From NCBI GenBank assembly GCA_003049485.1, contig PYST01000178.1, forward strand, positions 19,327-83,326: a DNA stretch of 64,000 nt, in the 5' to 3' direction. Made by a program: the position numbers and the translations under genes. Positions 45,101-56,209 of this stretch are shown here, one piece after another; positions within the stretch are counted from its first letter, which is position 1; the number at the start of each line of letters is the position of its first letter. The DNA is from Ophioceras dolichostomum (lineage: Eukaryota > Ascomycota > Sordariomycetes > Magnaporthales > Ophioceraceae). The notes under the pieces are model-generated. The model saw only the letters and a program-made list of their open reading frames with translations. It was not told where the DNA came from and did not search any database.

Positions 45101-48100
45101 TCCAGTGCAGTGGGCGGGATGCGGATAAATGCGACGAATGAGTGAATGGCCTGCTCGAATGAAATGGTTCGATCCAGTCAGAGGCGGATGTTGATTTGAT
45201 AGAATTTTTTCTGAGGATGGGGACGGAGCGTTTGGGAGCTTGATTGGTTGTGCGAGGAGGGAGAGACGAGGGAGAGTCGAAAGATGATTTGAGGAGGGCA
45301 GGCCACAGTCTTTTAACACTTGTGACTGGCTGAATCAGCGGTCGAAGTGGGGCAGTCGCCGCTTTTTTTCTTCTTTTCTTATTTTCCCAGTCACTCTCGG
45401 CCCTTGAAGGTGGCTGGCAGTTCAAGCCTCACTAGGTTGGCTCGGTGGACTGGCCTGACTCAGCAGTGACCCGAGATTCACGGTTAAGATATGGGTTTAC
45501 ATTTACACCTGTCAGACAACCAGTCCGTTTGTGTGTCGGGGGTTTGTACCCGTTAAACAGCTGCGGCACTTTCGTCCCGGCCGCAACGCTGGTCAGGAGG
45601 AGGTTACCGAACCGGCCTCATGATGCAAACTGCAACAGGCCTGGAGCTGGAGGGCCACGACCGCGCACCGCTTTCAGAAATCTGGGGCCACTAAACCCGA
45701 CCCAACTGAGGAGGCGGTTAATGTTCCTCAGGCCAGCGCTGGTGCGCGGAGTTGCGTTACGGCTGGCAGGCTTCTTCGAAAACACGATAATGACCCGCTC
45801 CTCCGGAGACTCGTATGCTCGAGGCTCGTCAGAAGATGGATCCTCATGAGAGGGGAGGATCACGATAACATTAAGATTCGAGGTGTGCCGCCCGCGCTGT
45901 CTGTCGGACTGAACGGAACACGACCGAACAGGGAGGGGAAACGGCTGTGAAAACCCCTCGGCACGACTTGTTCCCCTCCTAAATTTAGAGCACGGCAATG
46001 TCACATATACGAACGCCGAAATACATACGGAATATTCATGTCAGCTCTCAATAAAAGAAAGCGAGGGGTTTAACTGTGCTGCTGGAACACACCGCCTCCA
46101 GGCTCCAACCGCTCAGAAGCTGCAGAGGCCATCGCTCTGGTACTCTCGAGCTGCCAGAAAATGTCGGTGAATTGTTCGTCATGCTCGGCATGATATCCTG
46201 TACGAATAAATATTCATCCAAGTCTCCTGACGTATTCCGTGCGTTGTCTCGAAAGAGAAGAAGAAAAAAACGCGCACCGGAAGAAGGGAAATTAAGTCAG
46301 CAGGTTTCGAAGGTCGGTCCCACCACCGCCAGGTCACGCGAGTGGTCCGAAATTCAGCCTTCGCTAAATTATGTGAGTGGTTGGAAATTCACCAGCGCTC
46401 CTCGACCGTTCATTGGCCGGTTTAAGAAAAATTTCTAAGTTTTCGAGGACGCCACCACGTCAGCATCACTTGCTTGGCAGGCTTTGCTGCACACACTTGA
46501 TGATGACCAGTTCAATGAAACACAAAGTCGGAAAATTCCACTTCCCCCACCTGTCTGGGCTCTTTGGCGCCTGCTCAGATCGCAAGTGCTCCCTCGAAGC
46601 CCCTTCTCAGAGGCCAGATTTATTGGTTTACTGCCGTTTCAGATTTCCCCCCATCTTGCCTGGTCGCCGCAATCTGGGGAGTGGGGAGGCAAAAGGAACG
46701 AATGAGGTTGCATAATGCCCTTTTGAGCTTCTGATTCGATCTCGACTTGCACGCTACTCTCCGGCCATCACATTCAACATCACTGCGTACCTGAGCCTGC
46801 TTTCCGTACCTTGCAGTCCAAGCAAGCGAGCAAGCTTCCTCGCCTTTAATGCCGTAAGCGCCTATGCCTAGGATGGAAACGTACTCCGCAACTAGGATCG
46901 CCCAGCTCTTACCAAATCCATCCATCAGCATCACATTGGGTCGAATCACTTTCATCGGGAGCTCCCGTCCCTCATCAACTAATCCCTTGCCGTTCCGTAA
47001 CAGAGTTACGAGGTGTCTGTCGTATCCCCGTCAGTTAATATTCAGCCGCCTATCTCTCCTATTCTCCATTGCCCCCTTCCCCTTACAAACTCCTAAGTGG
47101 TCATTGGCGAAGGTCGGCAAAGGAAACCAGGCATCGATTAACGCACACTACCTCCTCGCATATTTTCTTCTCCCTTTCGATGGTGCCTCAGCATGAGTAG
47201 TCGTCATAGGAAGACCACGTCCCTTCTCGTCGTCAATCCCCAAGTTATCCCGCTTTCGATGCGCCTATCAGTGGCGTGTATATGCCAAGGTCAGGGTCGG
47301 AAGAGGGCAAGCCAGGGCGCCGCCCTACGCCCTTGGGCAAATTTGTAGACAGATGTACGATAAACACGTGGCCCGGACAAAGAATAAGCAAAACTAATGA
47401 ACTAGGTTTGGGCGTCGTGACTGTCGCAGGGTCTGCCCAGACCTAAAGGAATACTTTGTAGACGAGTGGCAGGCACCGGAGCATGCCCCTTACATGCGAG
47501 CACCCGCGTTACATAGTCAAGTGAATTCAACACCGACCTTGCTCACTCCCTTATGAGAAGCCCTGTGGAATAGCGGTGTTCCGAATATGACTACATGCTT
47601 AAACAATCCACGGCATGGAGCAGTAAGAACAAGTGGCTAACATGCCTCGCTGCCGTTGGCACTTTGCCGTCGGCCGCCAGCCAACTGCACAGAAATGGAA
47701 ATGTACAACCCAACACATCTCCGATGAATATTCCATCGGGAACCCTTAGCAATACATTAATACTCGAGAGGAGCAACAACATTATAAGTGTATTTTTGGA
47801 CTCGAAACGTTTCGTACTAAATCGAAGCTAGCCCCGGTTAGGCACTCATCGACCAGTTCGACTTCTTGTATCTTGGGTTCCTCGACTGAAAAAAAGAAAC
47901 CCTGCTTCGAATTTTGAACTTGCTTCAAAGGGGCTTTCCCTACCCAACCAGGGAGGTGAGGTGCTCAACTTCTCTTTAAAACCAGGCCCAACTTCATTGC
48001 CACATTCTGCTGGAAAGACTGGCCAACGGGGCTCTTCGAGCTTCCTGCAACTCTCGTGGCTTAGCAGAAAACCCATCTAGTCGTGGTTTGGCCCTCGTTC

Positions 48101-50717
48101 AAACATTGCATCATTTTGAATTGGGTGTTACGTATCGGAATACTACACACGAGTTACCCATGCGGTATAGCGGGTAGGTATAAGCCACGAGTGACTTCGC
48201 TTGCTTAAATTGTTCGTGGCACTCCTGTGAACGCGTTCAGTTGGTGAAGACGAGTATTCTATTATCGGCTTAGATCTATCTATCGTATGGAAGACAGGAG
48301 AAAGGATCCTTCCTCTCTTTTGTTAACGGCTCCCTCCTCTGCACGACTCGTCCGTTCTGTAAGTCAAACTGTTCTCTTACTGGACGAGAATCGTGCTTCT
48401 ATGGTGAAACCGCTCCCTGTCTCCTGCCCTTCGAGTGCAGTCACAGATCGGTCTTCCAACATAAATCAACAAAATGCCAACTTCGGATTTACAGTCAACG
48501 GCGGCGCATGCACAACATTTGCTACTCTGAAGTCTTTCTGTTAAGACAATACTGTCTTTTATCCAAAATGTAAAAGGACCAGCTGGAAAGGCCCAGTCCG
48601 GAGTGAGCAAAGTGTTATAGCATAGTAATGCATGGGGTTCTGGGTGCCTCTGACGCGAGCGAGTTAGCAATGCATCTCCTAAGTACCTACCTTACTTAGG
48701 TGGGTTGGGTCAGCTGTTTGCTTCCGCTTTCATCTACTTGGTATATCACTTGGTTTTCAAATCGAAGTGCCGTGTACGAAGACAGAGTGGCCACTCGTGT
48801 AAGTCAGTATCTAGACAAGAGAACGTAGATACTAGTTTCACTCGACGATAATTATATCAGTCGATGAAGCAGCACCTGTGCCGACTAGGATATTATCGGC
48901 ATGAAACTTGAAGCTTCATATAGAGACAGGAAAGACAGTGACGAGCGTAAGGCTTCCTTGCACCACTCACATCATAAACAATCATACTACTGTACTATAG
49001 ATACTAAAGAAAAATCGATCACAGGAATGAAATGATGCGCAGTACATGATTTGCGCTTCGATACAAGTATGGATGAGAATACAACATCCCTTCACCGGCA
49101 TAGAATTTGGGGCTGGTGGTGTGTTGTTGCGAGTGCGAGGGTTATATTGAAGATTATCTTAAACAGTGACTGGCTGAGACTAGGAGGTTGAGGTGGGGAT
49201 CTGGCCCCCAAGGAGCCCCTGAGACCTGAAGTAATACATCTGTGTGGGTGATTTGGTTTTTGTTACCAGTTTCTGCCGAAGCTGAGCGACACATAAAAGC
49301 CTCTCGGCCTCTCGTGTGAGTCTAGACTGGCATGGCCGAGGCGTAGGTGAGCAGGTGGGAGGACTGACGCCCACTAGGACCAAGGAATGTTCTTGGAGAT
49401 GGCAGAAAGAGCGTCGTCCTTTCGACCCCCTGACTCTGTGATCAGTCTACTCCCATGGTGCCTCGAGGAAGCATAACTGTGGGCGGAACGGAATAGAAAG
49501 AGGGGACAAGGGACAGAATCTTGGGGATGGTTGACGGGGCCCCAGATGACCACCGACGACACGCCTATCATGAAATACCGCAATGGAGATCGTCAATCTC
49601 CTTCCCTCAAGAGCCAGTGACATTACCGATCGAACCTAACGCCATGGGTAGGGGAGAGGCATCACCGCCGTGGCCCTGCTCCCCGAATGCGAAATGGCCA
49701 GCATGCGTAGGTTCGGATGCGCTCGTATGGTTTACCGCTCTATCACCGGTCTTGAAGAAGACTAAGCACATAGCTCCTGATGGATTTGACGAAAAGCTGC
49801 CTCCTCATCGGCTTGGTGCTCACATGGATGGATGTTCTGGTTCGGGGACGCTCCTACTCATCGCCGTCAGCACAGACAAAGGAATGCATACGACATAATG
49901 CAAAGCAACATGGATGGCCGAAACGGGCTTGCCTGAACAGCTAGCTGGTGGCCTGAATGGCTCCTGAATGCCCAACAGAGCCGAATCTCGAGGGCTTGAC
50001 GGCTGCAGGTTTCCGGTCCTGTCACATCCATGTAATATTGGCAAATCTTCACTCGGACGGGCCGAAGGATGCAATCTGCACAGCGGAATCACACATCGTT
50101 GATTTGTTCGCCCGGCGTCTGGCGTCTACTGAGCCATCACTCAGCTCATCGATCCTCATTTGCAAACCCGCCTTGCATCGTGCCCTGGAGTCGTAGTGCA
50201 GCTGTCACAGAGCCCACCCACCCACATACCACCACCATGGAGAGCAGGCGGACCTCAGGAAGAAATAGGCCTGCCACAAGCAGCACGGACAAAGGACTCC
50301 AACGTGGGTGAGCAGTGCGACAGCTGCGCCTGTCACTCCAAGAGACGAAGTACCGCCCCAGACGGGGCCAACAAACCACCCATAGCACGCCCCATACATG
50401 GGCTCTCTTCCTTCAAATGTGCATCGGCGCCCGATGATGATTGGACGCACAGGCGATAGAGCCTGCCGCCGGCGCTTATTGTAGTGTAGGAGGAGTGAGG
50501 GGTTGCATATATCAAAGAATCAGTGTCATTGAAGCGAAGTGTGACGAAGTAGTGATGCAGGGTGGGATAGTTGTGGTGGTGTGGGCGTGCAGTGGAAAAT
50601 GCTGGGGCGTGCGCGGAGGGATCGCCGATACTGTCTACAGAACAAGATGACCTATGTATTTCGTAGATTCCTACCGACCAACCTAGCTCCGTAGGTGGTA
50701 GATAGGTACTTATGTAA

Positions 50718-50873
50718 GGTAGGTAGATGAGGTAGGTAGATGAGGTAGGTAGATGAGGTAGGTAGATGAGGTAGGTAGATGAGGTAGGTAGATGAGGTAG
50801 GTAGATGAGGTAGGTAGATGAGGTAGGTAGATGAGGTAGGTAGATGAGGTAGGTAGATGAGGTAGGTAGATGA
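50718..50873. repeat. 13-bp minisatellite, 12 perfect copies
   Basis: Unit GGTAGGTAGATGA repeated 12 times without a mismatch (156 bp), flanked on the right by a GGTACC sequence. The unit is built from the same GGTA element seen across the window. Perfect identity suggests recent expansion or active homogenisation, unless the assembly compressed or copied it. Confidence 0.92.
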
Positions 50874-53800
50874 GTAGGTACCTAGTCACATCGGGCGCGG
50901 CCACGCAATTTCAAGTGTGATGTTCCCTGGGGTGAGAAGACACCGTGGCGGGGAGAGCCCGCAAGCAGATGACAGGCTGACGTACCAAATACGCGGTATA
51001 GACACAGAGGTGGATATGCAATAGCTACCTACGTAAACTCGATGGAGGCTGACGCAATGGTCGAGTGACGAGCGCCCGACGGACCGCCCTCCGGCGAGGA
51101 GCCTGACACAAGAGGGTGGAAAGCCAACTGCGGAACCCAGGTACAAAGCCTCACTGCACATAGACTCGACTCATTGGACATGGGGGATGGGAAATGAGAG
51201 ATGAGAGGCAACCAGACGGACAGTCCTTGGGCGCGCCGCACGGCGGGAGTGGTTAATGGAATGTGAAAGTTTGCAGGTCCCTCTAGTTGGTGGCCCTTCG
51301 TTGACGCACAAAAACAATATTTCCGGGTTTTTGCGTGCCGCGAAGGATCCTACGCTATCTTCCCCACGCCCACGGCGACTAAAGGGGAGAGAAAGAGGAA
51401 GTAACGCGGCGCTTACAACTTTGCGCGCAGACGCGCATGCAGGGAGAGAGCTGGGGGAGAAGGGACATTGGCCCACGCGATTGGCGCTCCGGCCGCGGAC
51501 GCGATTTCGCGCAAGCGCCGCCTGAGATATCTGGCTGCAGCTCGCACCAACAGGACAAGAAAACGCCGGGTAGCCGCGGTGGAACACCGCCATCATGACG
51601 GCCCGCCACGTTTGTTCTAGCGTCCCTGGCGTCCTTGAGCTCTTCTCTATCCTCTCCCACGCTTCCCCTCACCCCCTACCCCATCTCTTGCTCTGCGCCT
51701 TCCCATGTGGCTTCCACCGCGCACCACCTCCACGATCTTGTGTGCCGTGCGTGACCCAGCAGGAGACCCGACAGCTGGCCGCATTTTCGGGCCTTGAGGC
51801 TCTGGCGCGCGCTCCAGGGATTGCGGGATTCTTTGCCCGTGTCAGATCGAAATCTGGCCCCAGAGCCCGGCCTATGAGGCCCGGGCGTTTGGCGCAGTCC
51901 AACGCTGGCCCAGCACTCGCCGGGGGAGACGCCGTCGAGGCAGATTGGCAGCTGGGGAAACTGACCGGACTGGCTGGACTGACTGGCTGGGACGGTGGAC
52001 TAGTCGCGCCGAACACCATCTGGCACAGACAGGCAGGCAGTGTAGACCGCCCAGAGCAGAGAGACACGACAAGATCCACGCATCGACGATGAGGACAAGG
52101 GAAAGGCCAAGACAAGCCTCCGTCATCGTCCGCGCTTCGCGTGTGGGGCGGCACGACGGACGAGTGTGGGAGGGGAGTGCCAGCAGTGCGAGGAGTGCCA
52201 GCAGAGCCAGCTCACCAGCCAACCACCTCTTGGAAGTGCCGGGGGGAGCGCAGCGGAGGCGAGGGGAGTCGACTCGGGCGAATCGTTCTGGAACTACTGG
52301 TACCCGCGCGGAACGATGCAAAGAATTTGGCCTTGTTGAGCCCTTGATCTAGTCCGGGAAGACGCACGTGCAGACGCGTGCGAGGGCAATCCAGGGTCCT
52401 GTCTCCGCGCCAGCGAGCTGCTTCCTCAGGACTGCTGAGAAGGGTAGCTGATAGACCCATCGATCCATTGATGGATCCATTGATGGACATGACAGCGATG
52501 CCATTGCCTCTGGGGCTGGGCGTCTGCTGGGACACGCGCTGGCGGCTATCCCAAGGCCCAAGGGCCTAGAGGCAGCTTTGCCCCGGAAGGATGAAGAACA
52601 TGAAAAGTGATGGATGGGATGGGATGGATGGGACTGGGGTCCGGTATATGTTGGCCGACATCCCCTCGCCATCGAGGCGGATTTTAGGAAAGAGAAAGAA
52701 GATATTGCACCTTGACTTTGGACCTAGTCGGAATCCCGTGCCACATTTCCTTTCTTCGTCCTTGTTTTCCTTGTGTTCCATTTGTTCTTTTCGGTTCGTT
52801 CACCGTTCGTTCATCGAGGTTGAGCCTTCGGTGTATCTCTCGTCGCTGGGCGTCGGGTCTCCACCATTGACACTCTTAATATTTTCTCCCGTCACTGTTT
52901 CCTGCTCTTCCCCTGGCTCGTACCGCCCGGCTCTTTTTGCATCTTTGCTCCTTCGCACTACTTAGTCTCCGTCCATCCTCCCCATTCCTACGATACTATA
53001 CTTCGAAAACCCTACCATCGATCTACCCAATCTCTTCAATCCTTCTTTCCTTCAGGTGTGGTGTCGATTGTTGATGAAGACCACTTTCAATCCGGAGTCG
53101 ACTGGAGAATGTACGCTTGTGCCCCCCACTCCATGGTCTCACAGCCAATCATGGCGGCCGTCATGCTAAGAATAGCGTTTAGCGCTGCCGTTTCCCGCCC
53201 GTCCACCAATCAACGGCCCTTCCCTTCGCTTCATTCCTCCTCACGGCGGCACTTCCCAAGGAACCTTAACGTTCTGGTAGGCAGTGACTCCAGCTAACTC
53301 TCCCTCTCGTTTGGCCTTTCAGTGCACTAACTCGACTCACGGACGAGCGACTAACAGTTTCAGTGCTAGGCCAGCCTCCCTCGATATTGTTCTCAATCGT
53401 TTTGATCTGCGCTGTCCTGGTTCGACCCTGGTCACGGTGTTTAATCAACAGCCACCATCCTTGCCTGGTGGCCCCGTGGAGCGCAAGCGTTTATCCAGCG
53501 GACCCAAGCCAGGCCCTGTCGGCGAATCAGACGAAGCGCCGCCATTCCAGCCCAGACTCCCCTGTCCGGCACTGTCGTCCAATCCCTTTCTTGCCCGCCC
53601 GCGACGACAACGGGAGGACTGAGTGCTGCACCAAACCAGCTGTAAGTGCTCGTCTTTCTTTTCCGTCTCCACTTATGCCCTCTTCTCCACTCGTGCCCGT
53701 GCTGGCGCCTCCATTCCCATTCTCTTGCGCCAGCGCTCGCGTTTTCCTACCTGCCAGCCTCCCCGCGCCGCCGCCCGCAGCGACTCCTTTGAGTGCTGGA

Positions 53801-55207
53801 CTGCTTCTGTGAGGCTTGGGCTGCAGGGATTGGCTGGATCGAGAAGGGATGTGCAACCTGCTTGTAGCCAGTCAGTGTCAAACACCAGCAAGGGTTGGTC
53901 AGGAGCAGCCAGACGTCGGTAGCCTGAGAGGAGCTATCGAAGGCTATCTATCGACCAGATAGGCAAAGGAGGTGGCAAGCTGCGACTCCAATGCAAGCTA
54001 AGGCACACTCAGCACACTCGTACCGCAGCGGTGTGTTACTTCTCGACATGGACAGGGACGGTTGTCACTGAAGGGAGGAGGGACGGAGCCAGACGAACAA
54101 GGGCGACAGACAGTGGACAGACACTCCGAAATATTATTGCTTGGATAAGCGACGACTTACACGAAACCTTATTCCAGACGCAAGACGCCGCTTTTAGAAC
54201 ACAACTGGACGAGGAGAAGTGCCTGGAGTACTTTTTTCCACTTCGCATCATCAGAATCAGTATCATACCTCATCATCGCAAGCGGCAGCACCAGCACCAG
54301 CACCATTACCGACGCCTGCACCGCTCCTCCAGCCCTTACCACGGCTAGACGGGAACTGCTACTTGCTTCCCGGCTGCCGTTTTAGCATTGTTTTGGCCTC
54401 TCTTCGCCCAAAACGCGACCGCTCTTTACCTACACCTTGTTTGTTGCATCGTTTGCTCTGTTCTCCCTTCCAAGTCGTTTCCCTTTATTTTCTCCACCTC
54501 GTGGCTCCGTTGTCCGTTTTGGCGCGTGAGCCTTTTTTTAGGGGCCATCACATTCCTCTCTCTTCCACAACAGAAACAAAAAACAAATCCCCTCCCTTTC
54601 TTTCCCTCGACACCCCCAAGCCCAACCCCAGCCCCGGCCAAGCGCCAGCGGGCAGCACGCAAACAAGGGGCCAACCAGGAGCCCTGAACAGGAGCTTGCC
54701 CCCAGCAAATTAGCACCTTGCACCCTGCTTACAGCACGGCCCTTTGCTCACCCCTGCCTCCCTGCCTCCACCCCCCGGCCCATCGTCTCGGATCACACAG
54801 CACAGTCTTGCCCTTTTTGGCGCGGGGATCCAACAGGCGTCACCACACAAGCACCAGGAAGCTCTCACTTTTTTTTTTCGTCTTTGCCGCCAGCGCCCGA
54901 CGACAGAGGCCATCCGCCATCCGTACCAGTAACAAGACCGCATCGCACGCGCACGTAACCTTCACACACACAACCTATTCCCACACACATAATATAACCG
55001 CCACCCTCCTGCCATCCGGACCTCCTCCTTCTGCCCTCTCCCCTTTCCCTTCCCCATCTGCCATCTCCGCCTGCCTCCTCCCACGGGCAAGTCGACGTGT
55101 CAGTTCTCCCCTCGCAGCATAGGTTCGGTTGCCCCCGAGTCATTCGTTTGACTTCCAACTTACCGCCACACCTATCTGTACCGTTCTCTATTTCCTTTAC
55201 ATACATA

Positions 55208-55228
55208 CTACCTACCTACCTACCTACC
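55208..55228. repeat. (CTAC)n microsatellite followed by GGTACC
   Basis: About five CTAC units, then a GGTACC site at 55231-55236. It is the reverse-strand form of the GGTA repeats and lies about 110-130 bp upstream of the next start codon, so it may be within a transcribed leader. Confidence 0.8.
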
Positions 55229-55336
55229 CAGGTACCTGCCTAACCTTCTCGCTACCAACCCTATCGTACCTCATCTCACCGCACCTCACCACCACATCGG
55301 CCCACCTCCACCTTACCGTTCCGCCTGGACGTCAAG

Positions 55337-56209
55337 ATGCCTTCCACTGCTAAGCCAAAGCTCGCCGTCCTGGCTACTCCGCTTACCGGCACATTCCCTT
55401 CGGATTCCCTGCCGTCGGCAAAGACACCGCTTTCGGCGGTCCTGCGCGAGCCCCTCGGCTTGGCGGCACTGCCCTCAGCTGGTCTTCCCTCGGCCGGCAT
55501 GGCTTCTCCCTTCGGCGGCATTGCGATGATCAAGAGCGAGGACGCGCTCGCGAAGACACCCATCACGCCGCCCATCGCGTACCTGGACTTTCTCAAGCTG
55601 GCCAGCCCGGGGTTGGCAATGGCCAGCCCGCCCCTCACGTGCGGTGCGAAGTCGAAGCTGAACAGGACATCGACTGGCGGATCGACGCAGACGTCCTCTG
55701 AAGACTCGGCGGAGGAGACGGCCGAGCAGGACCTGGTGGACAGCGCGCCGTCGACGGCAACCAGCGAGACGAGCGACTGCTCGTGCGACTGCGACCATGT
55801 GCACAAGTCGCCAACAGGGAGAGCCCCAGCAGCGTCCAACGCGACGTCGCCCTTCTCGAAGCACCCCATGTCTGCACCTCCGACTGGCCCCACGGCATTC
55901 CCGAGCTTGAGGATCCCACCCTCGCCCGCCGCTGGCAATGCAGACTCTCCAGTGCAGTCTCCCTTCAGCGCCCGGTCCGTGAGGTCACCCTTTGACTGGG
56001 ACGCCGCGTTGAAGGCGCGGAGGTTCGCCGAAGCCAACACCACGACCACCACCAAGACGAGCGGCCACCACCACAGCCACAGCTGCAGCAAGTCGTCGAG
56101 CAACTCCAGGACCAGCGTAAGGCATATCCGAGAAGTTGTCACGAGAACAGTCACCTATACACCACGAATGGATCCTGCTCCCAAGGGAAAGAGGAGAAAG
56201 GTTCAGTAA
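55337..56209 (+). CDS. Unrecognised fungal protein with TPP-AYLDFLK motif
   Basis: One open frame of 290 residues from an ATG in good context (GTCAAGATGC). I do not recognise a named family. It is Ser/Pro/Ala-rich and probably mostly disordered. Blocks that look conserved: T-P-I-T-P-P-I-A-Y-L-D-F-L-K (74-87), a Cys/His cluster D-C-S-C-D-C-D-H-V-H (147-156), S-P-F-D-W-D-A-A-L-K-A-R-R-F (217-230), G-H-H-H-S-H-S-C (243-250) and R-E-V-V-T-R-T-V-T-Y-T-P-R-M-D-P (265-280). It ends K-G-K-R-R-K-V-Q, a likely nuclear localisation signal. Many S-P and T-P sites would suit proline-directed kinases. Coding is supported by GC-rich third positions and a clean frame after a very pyrimidine-rich leader. A nuclear regulatory role is a guess. 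Confidence 0.75.
   Translation: MPSTAKPKLAVLATPLTGTFPSDSLPSAKTPLSAVLREPLGLAALPSAGLPSAGMASPFGGIAMIKSEDALAKTPITPPIAYLDFLKLASPGLAMASPPLTCGAKSKLNRTSTGGSTQTSSEDSAEETAEQDLVDSAPSTATSETSDCSCDCDHVHKSPTGRAPAASNATSPFSKHPMSAPPTGPTAFPSLRIPPSPAAGNADSPVQSPFSARSVRSPFDWDAALKARRFAEANTTTTTKTSGHHHSHSCSKSSSNSRTSVRHIREVVTRTVTYTPRMDPAPKGKRRKVQ

Larger units (their letters stand above)
42161..55336. other. 13-kb region with no recognisable gene
   Basis: HAP2 (minus) and the unknown gene at 55337 (plus) point away from each other across 13.2 kb. Next to HAP2 (about 42.9-43.5 kb) the plus strand is often purine-rich; next to the other gene (about 52.6-55.3 kb) it is often pyrimidine-rich. Both sides therefore look like long transcribed leaders. 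In between lie the pentamer repeat at 44432, an inverted repeat at 45068 and the minisatellite at 50718. Open frames here are short, unrelated to anything I know and not connected by convincing splice sites. Long noncoding RNAs or decayed repeats could be present, but I cannot show them. Confidence 0.5.

Noticed and set aside
45160..45185. GGTTCGATCC, resembling a tRNA T-loop
   Set aside because: Flanking sequence does not fold into acceptor, D and anticodon arms; no tRNA found elsewhere in the window either.
47595..47831. 78-codon open frame in the 13-kb interval, considered as transposon remnant
   Set aside because: No transposase motif, terminal repeats or target-site duplication could be seen.
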